Assembly: GCF_001905595.1 (NCBI RefSeq)
Contig: NZ_LIXI01000010.1
Span: forward strand, 124,001-188,000
Length of the DNA: 64,000 nucleotides
Direction of reading: 5' to 3'
Origin: Streptomyces sp. CB00316
GTDB lineage: Bacteria > Actinomycetota > Actinomycetes > Streptomycetales > Streptomycetaceae
Shown: one piece after another, positions 17,552 to 24,706 of the stretch
Layout: every line of letters begins with the position of its first letter
How positions within the stretch are numbered: position 1 is the first letter of the stretch
Made by a program: the position numbers and the translations under genes
The notes under the pieces: generated by a model
What the model was told of the DNA's origin: nothing
Databases searched by the model: none
Seen by the model: the letters and a program-made list of their open reading frames with translations, nothing else

Positions 17552-18820
17552 TCAGGCCCTGGTGAGGACGAGTGCCGCGTTGTGTCCGCCGAAGCCGAGC
17601 GAGGTCTTCACCGCGCACTCGAAGGAGGCGCTGCGGGCCTCCTTGGCGACGACGTCCATCTCGATCAGCGGGTCAGGGGCGTCCAGATTGACTGTGGGCG
17701 GGACCAGTTGGTGCTGAAGGGCCAGCACGGTCAGCGCGGCCTCGATGCCGCCCGCCGCACCGAGGGTGTGGCCGGTCATCGCCTTGGTGGAGGTGACGAG
17801 AGGGCTCGCGCCGAGGACGCGGCGGAGCATGGTCGCCTCGATGAGGTCGTTGGCGAGCGTCGAGGTGCCGTGCGCGTTGACGTGTCCGACGTCGGCCGGG
17901 GAGAGCCCGGCGTCCGCGAGGGCGGTGCGCAGGGCCCGTTCGATGCCGAGGCCTTCGGGGTCCGGGGCGACGGCGGAGTGGGCGTCGCTGGAGGCTCCGT
18001 AACCGTTCACATGGGCACGGACGGTGGCGCCGCGGGCGCGGGCGTGCTCGGGGTGTTCCAGGACGAGGAGGCCCGCGCCCTCACCGACGACGAAGCCGTC
18101 GCGGTGGGTGTCGAACGGGCGGCAGGCGGCCGTGGGGTCCTCGCGGCGGGTGGAGACGGCCTTCAGGCTGCAGGCGCTGGCCAACAGCAGGCGGCTGCAG
18201 GTGGATTCGGCACCGCCCGCGATGACGATGTCGCAGGCCCCGGAGCGGAGCATCTGGTGGGCGGTGCCGATGGCGACGGTGCCGGAGGAGCAGGCGGTGG
18301 AGACGGCCTGGCTGGGGCCCTGGACGCCGAGGTCCAGACTGACGCTGCTGGCCGCACCGTTGACGACGCTGAGGGGGGCGAGCTTCGGGGAGACCCGGCG
18401 GGCGCCGCGCGCGGTGAGGGCGGCGTGCTGCTCGTCGTAGAAGGGGAGCCCGCCGTGCGCCGATCCGATGACGATGCCGACCCGGCCGCTGTCCCAGAGG
18501 GCCGGGTCGAGCCCGGCGTCCGCGACGGCCTCGCGGGCGGCGATGACGGCGAGCTGGGCGAAGCGGTCCATCAGCCGCTGGGCGGCCACCCCGAGTACCT
18601 CGCGCGGGTCGCAGTCGGTGACCGAGTAGAAGAAGTCACAGGGGAGGCCGTCCAGTTCGGGGCGGGGGCCGACGGACGGGGCGAGCTTTTCGGTGACGCC
18701 GTGCCAGGCGGCCCGGGCGCCCGTACCGGCCGCGGTGACGAGGCCGACCCCGGTGACGGCGGCGGCGAACGGGGCGAGCGGCGTACGGCGGTAGGGCGCG
18801 GGGGCCGCTGGGGCGCTCAT
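17552..18820 (-). CDS. Beta-ketoacyl-ACP synthase (KAS II / FabF-like)
   Basis: 422 residues with the Cys-His-His triad intact: Cys177 in STACSSG, His317 in VNAHGTST and His351 in MTGHTLGAAGG. The Cys makes it a true condensing enzyme and not a chain-length factor. The GFGGHN motif near the C-terminus is present. Its start overlaps the ACP stop by 4 bp (ATGA). Only one ketosynthase is present and no KSbeta/CLF, ketoreductase or cyclase accompanies it, so this is not a standard type II PKS. It may elongate a specific acyl chain on its private ACP. The N-terminal 18 residues form an Ala/Pro-rich extension relative to FabF. Confidence 0.93.
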   Translation of the reverse strand: MSAPAAPAPYRRTPLAPFAAAVTGVGLVTAAGTGARAAWHGVTEKLAPSVGPRPELDGLPCDFFYSVTDCDPREVLGVAAQRLMDRFAQLAVIAAREAVADAGLDPALWDSGRVGIVIGSAHGGLPFYDEQHAALTARGARRVSPKLAPLSVVNGAASSVSLDLGVQGPSQAVSTACSSGTVAIGTAHQMLRSGACDIVIAGGAESTCSRLLLASACSLKAVSTRREDPTAACRPFDTHRDGFVVGEGAGLLVLEHPEHARARGATVRAHVNGYGASSDAHSAVAPDPEGLGIERALRTALADAGLSPADVGHVNAHGTSTLANDLIEATMLRRVLGASPLVTSTKAMTGHTLGAAGGIEAALTVLALQHQLVPPTVNLDAPDPLIEMDVVAKEARSASFECAVKTSLGFGGHNAALVLTRA

Positions 18821-19050
18821 GCGGTGGCCTTCACGTGGACGACCTCGATCAGCCGGCCGAGAGTGTCGCGCGAGGTGAGCGCGACGTCCTCCAGATCGAC
18901 GTCCAGCCGGTCCTCGATGAGCAGCCGCAGCTCCTCCAGGGCGAGGGAGTCCAGCCGCAGCCGGTGCAGCGGAACATCGGGGCGCAGCGCCTCGGGGTCG
19001 GTTCCGAACTTCGCTACCAGCAGGGCGCTGATCTCTTCCGAGGTGCTCAT
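18817..19050 (-). CDS. Acyl carrier protein
   Basis: 77 residues from ATG 19050, with AGGAG at 7-bp spacing. The four-helix ACP pattern is clear, with the phosphopantetheine site Ser35 in RLDSLALEEL. Helix III/IV is the acidic run LLIEDRLDVDLEDVAL. It differs from a housekeeping AcpP (DSLD/DSLE with EFDTEI) by a Leu-Arg-Leu approach to DSL, suggesting a dedicated partner. It is translationally coupled to the ketosynthase. A longer upstream frame is open but lacks support. Confidence 0.9.
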   Translation of the reverse strand: MSTSEEISALLVAKFGTDPEALRPDVPLHRLRLDSLALEELRLLIEDRLDVDLEDVALTSRDTLGRLIEVVHVKATA

Positions 19051-19258
19051 TGGCGCTCCTGGGCTCAGTGACGCGGTGACGCCGGCCGCGCGGTTGGGGG
19101 TGAGGTGGGGAGGGGCCATCGGGGGACGCCGGCTGCTCCGGAAGGACCCTTTATACGCCTTCACCGAGGGGTTCCCGGCTCGCGTTCCCCCGTGCGGTGG
19201 GAGCCCTGTCCAGGTGTACGAATCCCCCGGTGCGGCCGGACGGGGGTGCAGGATGGAG

Positions 19259-19324
19259 GGACGGACCGTACGAGAAGGGGGAACGGACCGTACGAGGTGA
19301 GGGAACGGACCGCACGAGGCGAAG
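19259..19324 (+). repeat. Three phased 22-bp direct repeats before the deazaflavin-reductase-like gene
   Basis: The 14-mer ACGGACCGTACGAG occurs at 19261-19274 and 19283-19296, and with one change (CGCACG) at 19305-19318. The period is exactly 22 bp, about two helical turns. The array ends 10 bp before ATG 19334, and the third unit runs into the ribosome-binding site GGAGAGG. Regular phasing suggests an operator array or a leader repeat. Confidence 0.75.
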
Positions 19325-19333
19325 GAGAGGCAC

Positions 19334-19780
19334 ATGGCGGCGGAAGCGGACGGAGCTGCGGAGGTCGAGGTCAGCCCCACCGGCTGGGTGGCCCGGCAGG
19401 CGGAGCTGTACGAGTCGTCCGGCGGCACGAAGGGCACGACTCAGCTCGGGGTCCCCTGTCTGCTGATGGACTACGTGGGGCGGCGCAGCGGGGTCGTACG
19501 GCGGACGGTGCTGATGTACGGGCGGGACGGCGAGGACTACCTGATCGTGGCCTCCAACGGCGGCTCGGACCGCCCGCCGCTCTGGTACCTGAATCTCCAG
19601 GCCAACCCGGAGGTGGAGCTCCGCGTGGGCACCGAGCGCTTCCCGGCCGTCGCGGCGACCCTCCCGGCCGAGGAGAAGGCCCGGGTCTGGCCGGGCCTGG
19701 TGGAGCTGTTCCCGCGCTACGCGCAGTACCAGGCGGGCACCGAGCGCGACATCCCGGTGGTCCGGCTGACGAGGAGCTGA
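19334..19780 (+). CDS. Deazaflavin (F420)-dependent nitroreductase-family protein
   Basis: 148 residues of the Ddn/DUF385 split-barrel family. The diagnostic order is LYESSGGTKGTTQLGVPCLLMDYVGRRSGVVRRTVL, then DYLIVASNGGSDRPPLWYLNLQANPEVELRVG, where the SNGG..PPLWYLNL segment binds F420. The tail is the usual LFPRYAQYQAGTERDIPVVRLTR. These enzymes reduce quinones or nitro compounds with F420H2, a cofactor streptomycetes make. The start ATG 19334 has GGAGAGG upstream. It is preceded by the 22-bp repeat array and divergent from the ACP operon. Confidence 0.92.
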   Translation: MAAEADGAAEVEVSPTGWVARQAELYESSGGTKGTTQLGVPCLLMDYVGRRSGVVRRTVLMYGRDGEDYLIVASNGGSDRPPLWYLNLQANPEVELRVGTERFPAVAATLPAEEKARVWPGLVELFPRYAQYQAGTERDIPVVRLTRS

Positions 19781-19864
19781 CGGGCGCCCGGCCACCCGGG
19801 CGGCGTGATACTGATCGACCCATCTTCTGTGGATTCTCCGCCGATGTTCCGAGAGGAGCCGTTC

Positions 19865-20479
19865 ATGACCACGGCGAAAGACCTGTTCATCATCGCCATG
19901 GAACCGGAGCCGGCGCATTCCGTGGGGCAGGGCGACCTGTCGCTCGCACTCGCGGGAGCCGAACTGATCGATCTGATCGACGCGGGTGCCGTCACCGTGG
20001 ACGAGGACCACATCGTGCCGGGCGAGGCGGCGACGCCGCAGGACCGGCTCCTGGGCGAAGCCGCGGCGCAGCTCACCCGTGAGTCGCCCCACGAGCGGAT
20101 CGAGGACTGGCTGTGGCGGCGGGGCCGGGACCTCTCGGCCGCCTACCAGGCCGCGTTGGAGGAGGACGGTGAGCTGACCCGGGAGCGGAGCGGCCGGCTC
20201 TCCTTCGGCTCGAAACGCGTGGAGCCGGCCGACACCCCCGCCCGACGCGAGGCGGCCGAGCGCTGGGAGCGGCGGGAACCCGTCCTGGCCGCCCTCGCCT
20301 CGGCGGTCGGCGTCGAGGGCGGACGGCCCGAGGACGCCGAGGACGAGCCGGGCCCGGACGACGATGCGGTGACGGCCGTGGTGACCGCCGTCCACGACGC
20401 GGTGATGGAGCTGGAAGCCGTACGCCAGCGGCGGACGATCGAGAACTCGGCCTTCGCCAACCTCTGGCGCGGCCCCTGA
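19865..20479 (+). CDS. GPP34-family (GOLPH3-like) phosphoprotein
   Basis: 204 residues from ATG 19865, with GAGGAG upstream. The sequence TTAKDLFIIAMEPEPAHSVGQGDLSLALAGAELIDLIDAGAVTVD is the conserved opening of bacterial GPP34 proteins. The helical body (LWRRGRDLSAAYQAALEEDGELTRE, TPARREAAERWERREPVLAALA) follows the same family. The eukaryotic relative binds phosphoinositides at the Golgi; bacterial members are lipid-binding or unknown and are common in actinobacteria. The gene has no partner within its operon. The acidic insert near residue 155-165 (EDAEDEPGPDDDA) is variable. Confidence 0.88.
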   Translation: MTTAKDLFIIAMEPEPAHSVGQGDLSLALAGAELIDLIDAGAVTVDEDHIVPGEAATPQDRLLGEAAAQLTRESPHERIEDWLWRRGRDLSAAYQAALEEDGELTRERSGRLSFGSKRVEPADTPARREAAERWERREPVLAALASAVGVEGGRPEDAEDEPGPDDDAVTAVVTAVHDAVMELEAVRQRRTIENSAFANLWRGP

Positions 20480-20560
20480 GGCGGAGGAGCGCCGCGGCCT
20501 CGGAAGTCGGGGAGGCACCCCACTCCCCTGAGCCGGGAGTTCTGCCTAGACTCCGCGATC

Positions 20561-21292
20561 ATGACCATGAAAACGGTTCAGGCCGACCCGTCCGCCCTCG
20601 GCGGCCCCGCTCTCTTCGACACCATGGCCACCATGCGTGCCATGCGCCGCCTCAAGCCGGACGCGGTACCGGACGAGACGATCGATCAGCTCATACAGGC
20701 CGCCGTCTGGGGACCCAGCGGCGGCAACATGCAGTGTTACGAGTACGTCGTGGTGACCGACCGTGAGGTGATGGCCCGGCTCGCGCCGCTCTGGAAGCGG
20801 TGCGTGGACTCCTACCTGGCGACGACCGGGAAGTACGCGCCCGAGGGCATGGACGAGGCGGCGTACGGGCGGATGGTGGCGGCGATCGAGTACCAGCGCG
20901 ACCACTTCGCCGACACTCCCGCGCTGATCGTGCCGTGCTACCGCTTCCCGGCGCCGCGGCTCGACGAGGAGGGGCTGATCGCCTCCGCGCAGGCCCTCGG
21001 CCCGGAGGCGAGCAAGCGGATGATGGCCTCTCAGACGCGGTTCCAGGCGCTGGCGGAGGGTTCCTGCGTCTATCCGGGCGTCCAGAACCTGCTGCTCGCG
21101 GCACGGGGTCTCGGCCTCGCGGCGAACATCACCATCTGGCATCTGTTCCTGGAGCAGGAGTGGAAGCAGGAGCTGGGCATCCCGGAGGACATGGCGACGT
21201 TCGCCGCCGTCCCGGTGGGGTGGCCGCAGGGCAACTTCGGACCGGTCCGGCGCCGCCCGGTGGCGGACGTCATCCACCGGAACCGCTGGTAG
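20561..21292 (+). CDS. Nitroreductase-family FMN oxidoreductase
   Basis: 243 residues. The nitroreductase start RAMRRLKPDAVPDETIDQLIQAAVWGPSGGNMQCYEYVVVTD carries the FMN-binding MRRxKPD Arg pair and the GPSGGN loop. Mid-protein QNLLLAARGLGLAANITIWHL and the end VPVGWPQGNFGPVRRRPV are the second FMN-binding face. It is a homodimeric FMN reductase of quinones, nitro compounds or iodotyrosine-like substrates; this subgroup has no clear substrate. ATG 20561 is chosen because the frame begins there. A 14-bp perfect hairpin ends the unit. Confidence 0.88.
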   Translation: MTMKTVQADPSALGGPALFDTMATMRAMRRLKPDAVPDETIDQLIQAAVWGPSGGNMQCYEYVVVTDREVMARLAPLWKRCVDSYLATTGKYAPEGMDEAAYGRMVAAIEYQRDHFADTPALIVPCYRFPAPRLDEEGLIASAQALGPEASKRMMASQTRFQALAEGSCVYPGVQNLLLAARGLGLAANITIWHLFLEQEWKQELGIPEDMATFAAVPVGWPQGNFGPVRRRPVADVIHRNRW

Positions 21293-21323
21293 CGCAGGCG
21301 GAGCCGATCGGCCCATCGCACCC

Positions 21324-21356
21324 CCTGTCGGGTGACACGCCCTGTCACCCGACAGG
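21324..21356 (+). terminator. 14-bp perfect stem-loop after the nitroreductase gene
   Basis: Arms 21324-21337 and 21343-21356 are perfectly complementary around a CGCCC loop, 31 bp past the stop codon. There is no T-run. Confidence 0.75.
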
Positions 21357-21424
21357 ACCCTGATTGACCATCAACTTCCCCGCTTGTAAGGCCAGTTGTG
21401 CGACACGCCGCGAACCGGCCTTCA

Positions 21425-21451
21425 TTGTCATGCCCTTCTCACCTCGCTAGC
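21425..21451 (+). promoter_or_regulatory. Promoter-like motif upstream of the amidase
   Basis: TTGTCA (21425-21430) plus TGCCC, then GCTAGC (21446-21451) after 15 bp. The first 11 bases equal those before the secreted nuclease at 14129. It is about 103 bp before the amidase ATG, leaving room for a 5' leader. Confidence 0.5.
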
Positions 21452-21554
21452 CTGGGTGCGCTCGCAGCCCCTCGCGTCCTTCACCCGGGCCGGGGGCTGC
21501 TCTCTTCTCCTCCCACGGATTTCCCCACAGATTCCCCACAGAGCAGGAGCCCCC

Positions 21555-23111
21555 ATGCCCAGAAGTCCCGTCGTCGCCCGCACCCGGGCCCGCGCGTCCG
21601 TCCTGGCGGCCCTCACGGTCACCGCACTGGTCGCCACCGGCCAGCCGGCGACCGCCGCCCCCGCCCCGCCCGCCGCCGAACCGCTGAACCGCGCCTTCGA
21701 CCGGGCGGCGCGGGAGTACGGCGTACCGCGTGATCTGCTGGCCGCCGTCGGCTACGGCGAGAGCCGCCTCGACGGCCACGCGGGCGAGCCCAGCCAGGCG
21801 AACGGGTACGGGGTGATGCACCTGGCGAGCAACCCCGACAACCGCTCGCTGGAGAAGGCCGCGGCGCTGACCGGCGAGTCGGCCGACCGGCTGCGCCGGG
21901 ACACCGCGACGAACATCCTCGGCGGCGCCGCCGTCCTGCGCGACCACGCCGACCGCCTCGGCCTGGACCGTACGGAGCGGCGGGATGTGAACGCCTGGTA
22001 CCCGGCGGTCGCCCGGTACAGCGAGGCCGAGGGGCCGGCGGCGGCGCTCTACGCGGACACGGTGTTCACGTTCCTCGCCCAGGGCCTGACCGCGACAACC
22101 CCCGGCGGCGAGGAGGTTCGGGTGCCCTCCCGCCCGGTCGCCCCGGACAAGGACGAGTTCGCCGCCGCCGGGGTGTACGCGCAGAGCCCCGACTACCCCT
22201 CTGCGCTCTGGGTCCCCGCCTCGTCCCAGAACTACGCCACCGGCCGGACCGCGACCATCGACAAGGTGGTCGTCCACGTCACGCAGGGCTCGTACGCCGG
22301 TTCCATCAGCTGGTTCCAGAACCCGGCGTCCCAGGTCAGCGCCCACTACGTGATCCGCTCCTCGGACGGCGAGATCACCCAGACGGTCCGCGACTCCGAC
22401 ACGGCGTGGCACGCCCGCAGCGCCAACTCCTCGTCCATCGGTCTGGAGCACGAGGGGTGGGTGGACAACCCGGCCTGGTTCACCGACGCGATGTACCGCT
22501 CGTCCGCCGCCCTGACCTCGCACCTCGCCGCGCGGCACGGCATCCCGAAGAATAGGACGCACATCGTCGGCCACAGCGAGGTCCCCGGCAACGACCACAC
22601 CGACCCCGGAGTGCACTGGGACTGGAACTACTACATGCAGCTGGTCGGGGGCAGCCCCGGCACCCCTGGTGACAGCCTGACCTTCCCCTCGTACACCCTC
22701 CAGCAGTCGGGCTCGTCGGGCCCGCAGGTGAAGGCGATCCAGCAGCTGCTCAACGCCCAGGGGTACGCGGCGGGCACGGCGGACGGCATCTTCGGCCCGG
22801 ACACCAAGAGCGCCACCCAGGCGTTCCAGCGGGCCCGCTCCCTCACCGCCGACGGCGCGGTCGGCCCGAAGACCTGGACGGCCCTGCTCTCCGCCGGCAC
22901 GACCCCCGCCCTCGCCCGCGGCAGCTCCGGCGACGCGGTGAAGCGCCTCCAGCGCTCCCTGACGGCGGCGCTCGGCACCACGGTGGGCGCCGACGGCAGC
23001 TTCGGCCAGACGACGGAGAGCGCGGTACGCACCTACCAGACCAGCCGCGGCCTGGACGTCGACGGCAAGGTGGGCCCGGCCACGTGGGGGGCGCTGCAGG
23101 CGGGGCGCTGA
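21555..23111 (+). CDS. Secreted peptidoglycan hydrolase: N-acetylmuramoyl-L-alanine amidase with two PG-binding domains
   Basis: 518 residues from ATG 21555, with AGGAG at 7 bp. A Sec signal (about 1-35) ends in ATAAPAPP. Residues about 40-175 resemble a lytic-transglycosylase-like helical domain (YGVPRDLLAAVGYGESRLDGHAG...GYGVMHLA). The amidase_2/PGRP domain (about 230-370) has zinc ligands VVVHVTQGSY (His), HIVGHSEVPG (His) and DPGVHWDW. Two PG_binding_1 repeats close the protein, each ending GPATW/GPKTW and with Q-x-x-L-N signatures. It cleaves the muramoyl-L-Ala bond during wall turnover. The combination of a lysozyme-like front with an amidase is common in actinobacteria. The upstream leader shows no ydaO-type riboswitch pattern that I can identify. 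Confidence 0.92.
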   Translation: MPRSPVVARTRARASVLAALTVTALVATGQPATAAPAPPAAEPLNRAFDRAAREYGVPRDLLAAVGYGESRLDGHAGEPSQANGYGVMHLASNPDNRSLEKAAALTGESADRLRRDTATNILGGAAVLRDHADRLGLDRTERRDVNAWYPAVARYSEAEGPAAALYADTVFTFLAQGLTATTPGGEEVRVPSRPVAPDKDEFAAAGVYAQSPDYPSALWVPASSQNYATGRTATIDKVVVHVTQGSYAGSISWFQNPASQVSAHYVIRSSDGEITQTVRDSDTAWHARSANSSSIGLEHEGWVDNPAWFTDAMYRSSAALTSHLAARHGIPKNRTHIVGHSEVPGNDHTDPGVHWDWNYYMQLVGGSPGTPGDSLTFPSYTLQQSGSSGPQVKAIQQLLNAQGYAAGTADGIFGPDTKSATQAFQRARSLTADGAVGPKTWTALLSAGTTPALARGSSGDAVKRLQRSLTAALGTTVGADGSFGQTTESAVRTYQTSRGLDVDGKVGPATWGALQAGR

Positions 23112-23130
23112 GCGGGAAGGACGTGACCGT

Positions 23131-23170
23131 GTGCCGGTGTGACCCGGGGCAGGCCCCCGCACACCGGCAC
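23131..23170 (+). terminator. Hairpin terminator of the amidase gene
   Basis: GTGCCGGTGTG (23131-23141) pairs perfectly with 23160-23170. The enclosed segment CCGGGGCAGGCCCCCG adds a second stem. It lies about 20 bp past the stop. Confidence 0.75.
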
Positions 23171-23221
23171 CGGCTCACTCCGTGCCGCTGCCGACCGGGT
23201 ACCCGGTCTCGCTCCACGCAG

Positions 23222-23260
23222 GTGGTTCCGCGCCCCCGGAGCGCGGGGGCCCGGGACCAC
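23222..23260. terminator. Second hairpin in the amidase/xdhC spacer
   Basis: GTGGT...ACCAC outer arms enclose a GCCCCCG/CGGGGGC core (23232-23238 with 23244-23250). It may back up the first terminator or serve transcription from the opposite side. Confidence 0.55.
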
Positions 23261-23523
23261 GTCTCAGCAGGTCGTGTCAGGACTTCAGGCCGAAGGCCCT
23301 GATGATCCCCTGGTGCCCGCCTGCTGGACGCGGACCCGCCGCTCGCCCCGTCGGGGCGGTCCACGGTGACGGCGTCCTGGGCGCGCGGATCTCGCCCGGC
23401 CGGGAACGGAGGAGGGGGAAGGAGTCATGCGGTTGATCTACCGGTAGATCCGGGGTGTCCGCTGCGTTCGGCATGGGCGGGAAACCGCCGTGGCGGCTAA
23501 CCGCCCTGCGTCGACCAGGTGTT

Positions 23524-24666
23524 TCAGGCCACCGACGCCAGTGGTTGTCCGCTGCTGTCGTGATGGATGGGGGTATGGGCCCCGGTGAGCGGTACGCCGC
23601 TGCCGCCACGCCGGACCGCGACGATCTCGGCGGCGATGGACAGGGCCGTCTCCTCCGGGGTACGGGCGCCGAGGTCGAGGCCGATCGGCGAGTGCAGCCG
23701 GGCCAGTTCGCGGTCGGTGAGGCCGACCTCGCGCAGCCGGTCGTTGCGCTCCAGGTGGGTGCGGCGCGAGCCCATCGCGCCGACGTAGGCGACCGGGAGG
23801 CGCAGGGCGGCCTCCAGCAGCGGCACGTCGAACTTGGCGTCGTGGGTGAGGACGCAGAGCACCGTACGGGCGTCGGTTGCGGTCTCCGCGAGGTAGCGGT
23901 GGGGCCAGTCGACGACGATCTCGTCGGCGTCGGGGAAACGCGCGGCGGTGGCGAAGACCGGTCGGGCGTCGCAGACGGTGACCCGGTAGCCGAGGAACTT
24001 CCCGGCCCTCACCAGCGCGGCGGCGAAGTCGATCGCGCCGAACACGATCATGCGGGGCGGGGGCACGCTGGACTCGACCAGGAGCTCGATCGGCCGGCCG
24101 CAGCGGGAGCCTTCCGCGCCGATGGCGAGCGGGCCGGTGCGGCCCGCGTCCAGGAGGGCCCGGGTCTCGGCCGCGGCGGTCCGGTCCAGCGCCGGGTGGC
24201 CGCCGAGCCCGCCCTCGTGACTCCCGTCGGACCGGACCAGGAGCGGGAGTCCGAGCAGCTCGTCGGGGCCCTCCGTGACGCGGGCCAGGGCGGCCGCCGC
24301 CCCCTCGGCGGCGGCCGCGAGCGCCGCGGCGAACACCGGGCGGGCGGGATCGTCCGCCCGCACCGGTGTGACCAGGATGTCGATGATGCCTCCGCAGGTC
24401 AGGCCGACCGCGAAGGCGTCCTCGTCGCTGTAGCCGAAGCGCTCGCGGACGGACCTCCCGTCCTGAAGTGCCTGTCGGCACAGTTCGTAGACCGCGCCCT
24501 CCACACATCCGCCGGAGACCGAGCCGATGGCCGTGCCCTCGGCGTCGACGGCGAGGGCGGCACCCGGCTGCCGGGGCGCGCTGCCGCCGACCGCCACCAC
24601 GGTGGCCACGGCGAACTCGCGTCCCTGCGAGACCCACCGGTGAAGCTCTTCGGCGATGTCCAGCAT
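23524..24666 (-). CDS. xdhC: XdhC-family accessory protein for xanthine dehydrogenase
   Basis: 380 residues. The N-terminal XdhC/CoxI domain has the signature FAVATVVAVGGSAPRQPGAALAVDAEGTAIGSVSGGCVEGAVYE, and the middle has TCGGIIDILV. The C-terminal Rossmann-like domain (about 205-370) includes MIVFGAIDFAAALVRAGKFLGYRVTVCDARPVF and the YVGAMGSRRTHLERNDRL / HSPIGLDLGARTPEETALSI motif. XdhC binds molybdenum cofactor, promotes its sulfuration and inserts it into XDH. It is 40 bp downstream of the purine permease gene and on the same strand as the xdh genes, as expected for a purine-catabolic unit. Confidence 0.92.
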   Translation of the reverse strand: MLDIAEELHRWVSQGREFAVATVVAVGGSAPRQPGAALAVDAEGTAIGSVSGGCVEGAVYELCRQALQDGRSVRERFGYSDEDAFAVGLTCGGIIDILVTPVRADDPARPVFAAALAAAAEGAAAALARVTEGPDELLGLPLLVRSDGSHEGGLGGHPALDRTAAAETRALLDAGRTGPLAIGAEGSRCGRPIELLVESSVPPPRMIVFGAIDFAAALVRAGKFLGYRVTVCDARPVFATAARFPDADEIVVDWPHRYLAETATDARTVLCVLTHDAKFDVPLLEAALRLPVAYVGAMGSRRTHLERNDRLREVGLTDRELARLHSPIGLDLGARTPEETALSIAAEIVAVRRGGSGVPLTGAHTPIHHDSSGQPLASVA

Positions 24667-24706
24667 GGCGTGTCTCCTTAGGGGAAGAGGGGTCGGACGG
24701 CAGGCG

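Larger units (their letters stand above)
23112..23523. other. 412-bp spacer after the amidase gene
   Basis: It contains two strong hairpins (23131-23170 and 23222-23260, listed separately). A minus-strand frame from about 23474 to 23277 has a family-less Pro/Arg-rich sequence and no ribosome-binding site, so it is not called. I see no other supported content. Confidence 0.45.

Noticed and set aside
16631..19050. Type II polyketide cluster
   Set aside because: Only one ketosynthase with an active Cys and no chain-length factor, ketoreductase or cyclase.
21293..21554. ydaO (c-di-AMP) riboswitch in front of the amidase
   Set aside because: I could not find its conserved blocks; only a hairpin and a promoter-like motif are present.
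23277..23474. 65-codon minus-strand frame after the amidase
   Set aside because: No ribosome-binding site, Pro/Arg-rich and family-less; lies over hairpin DNA.
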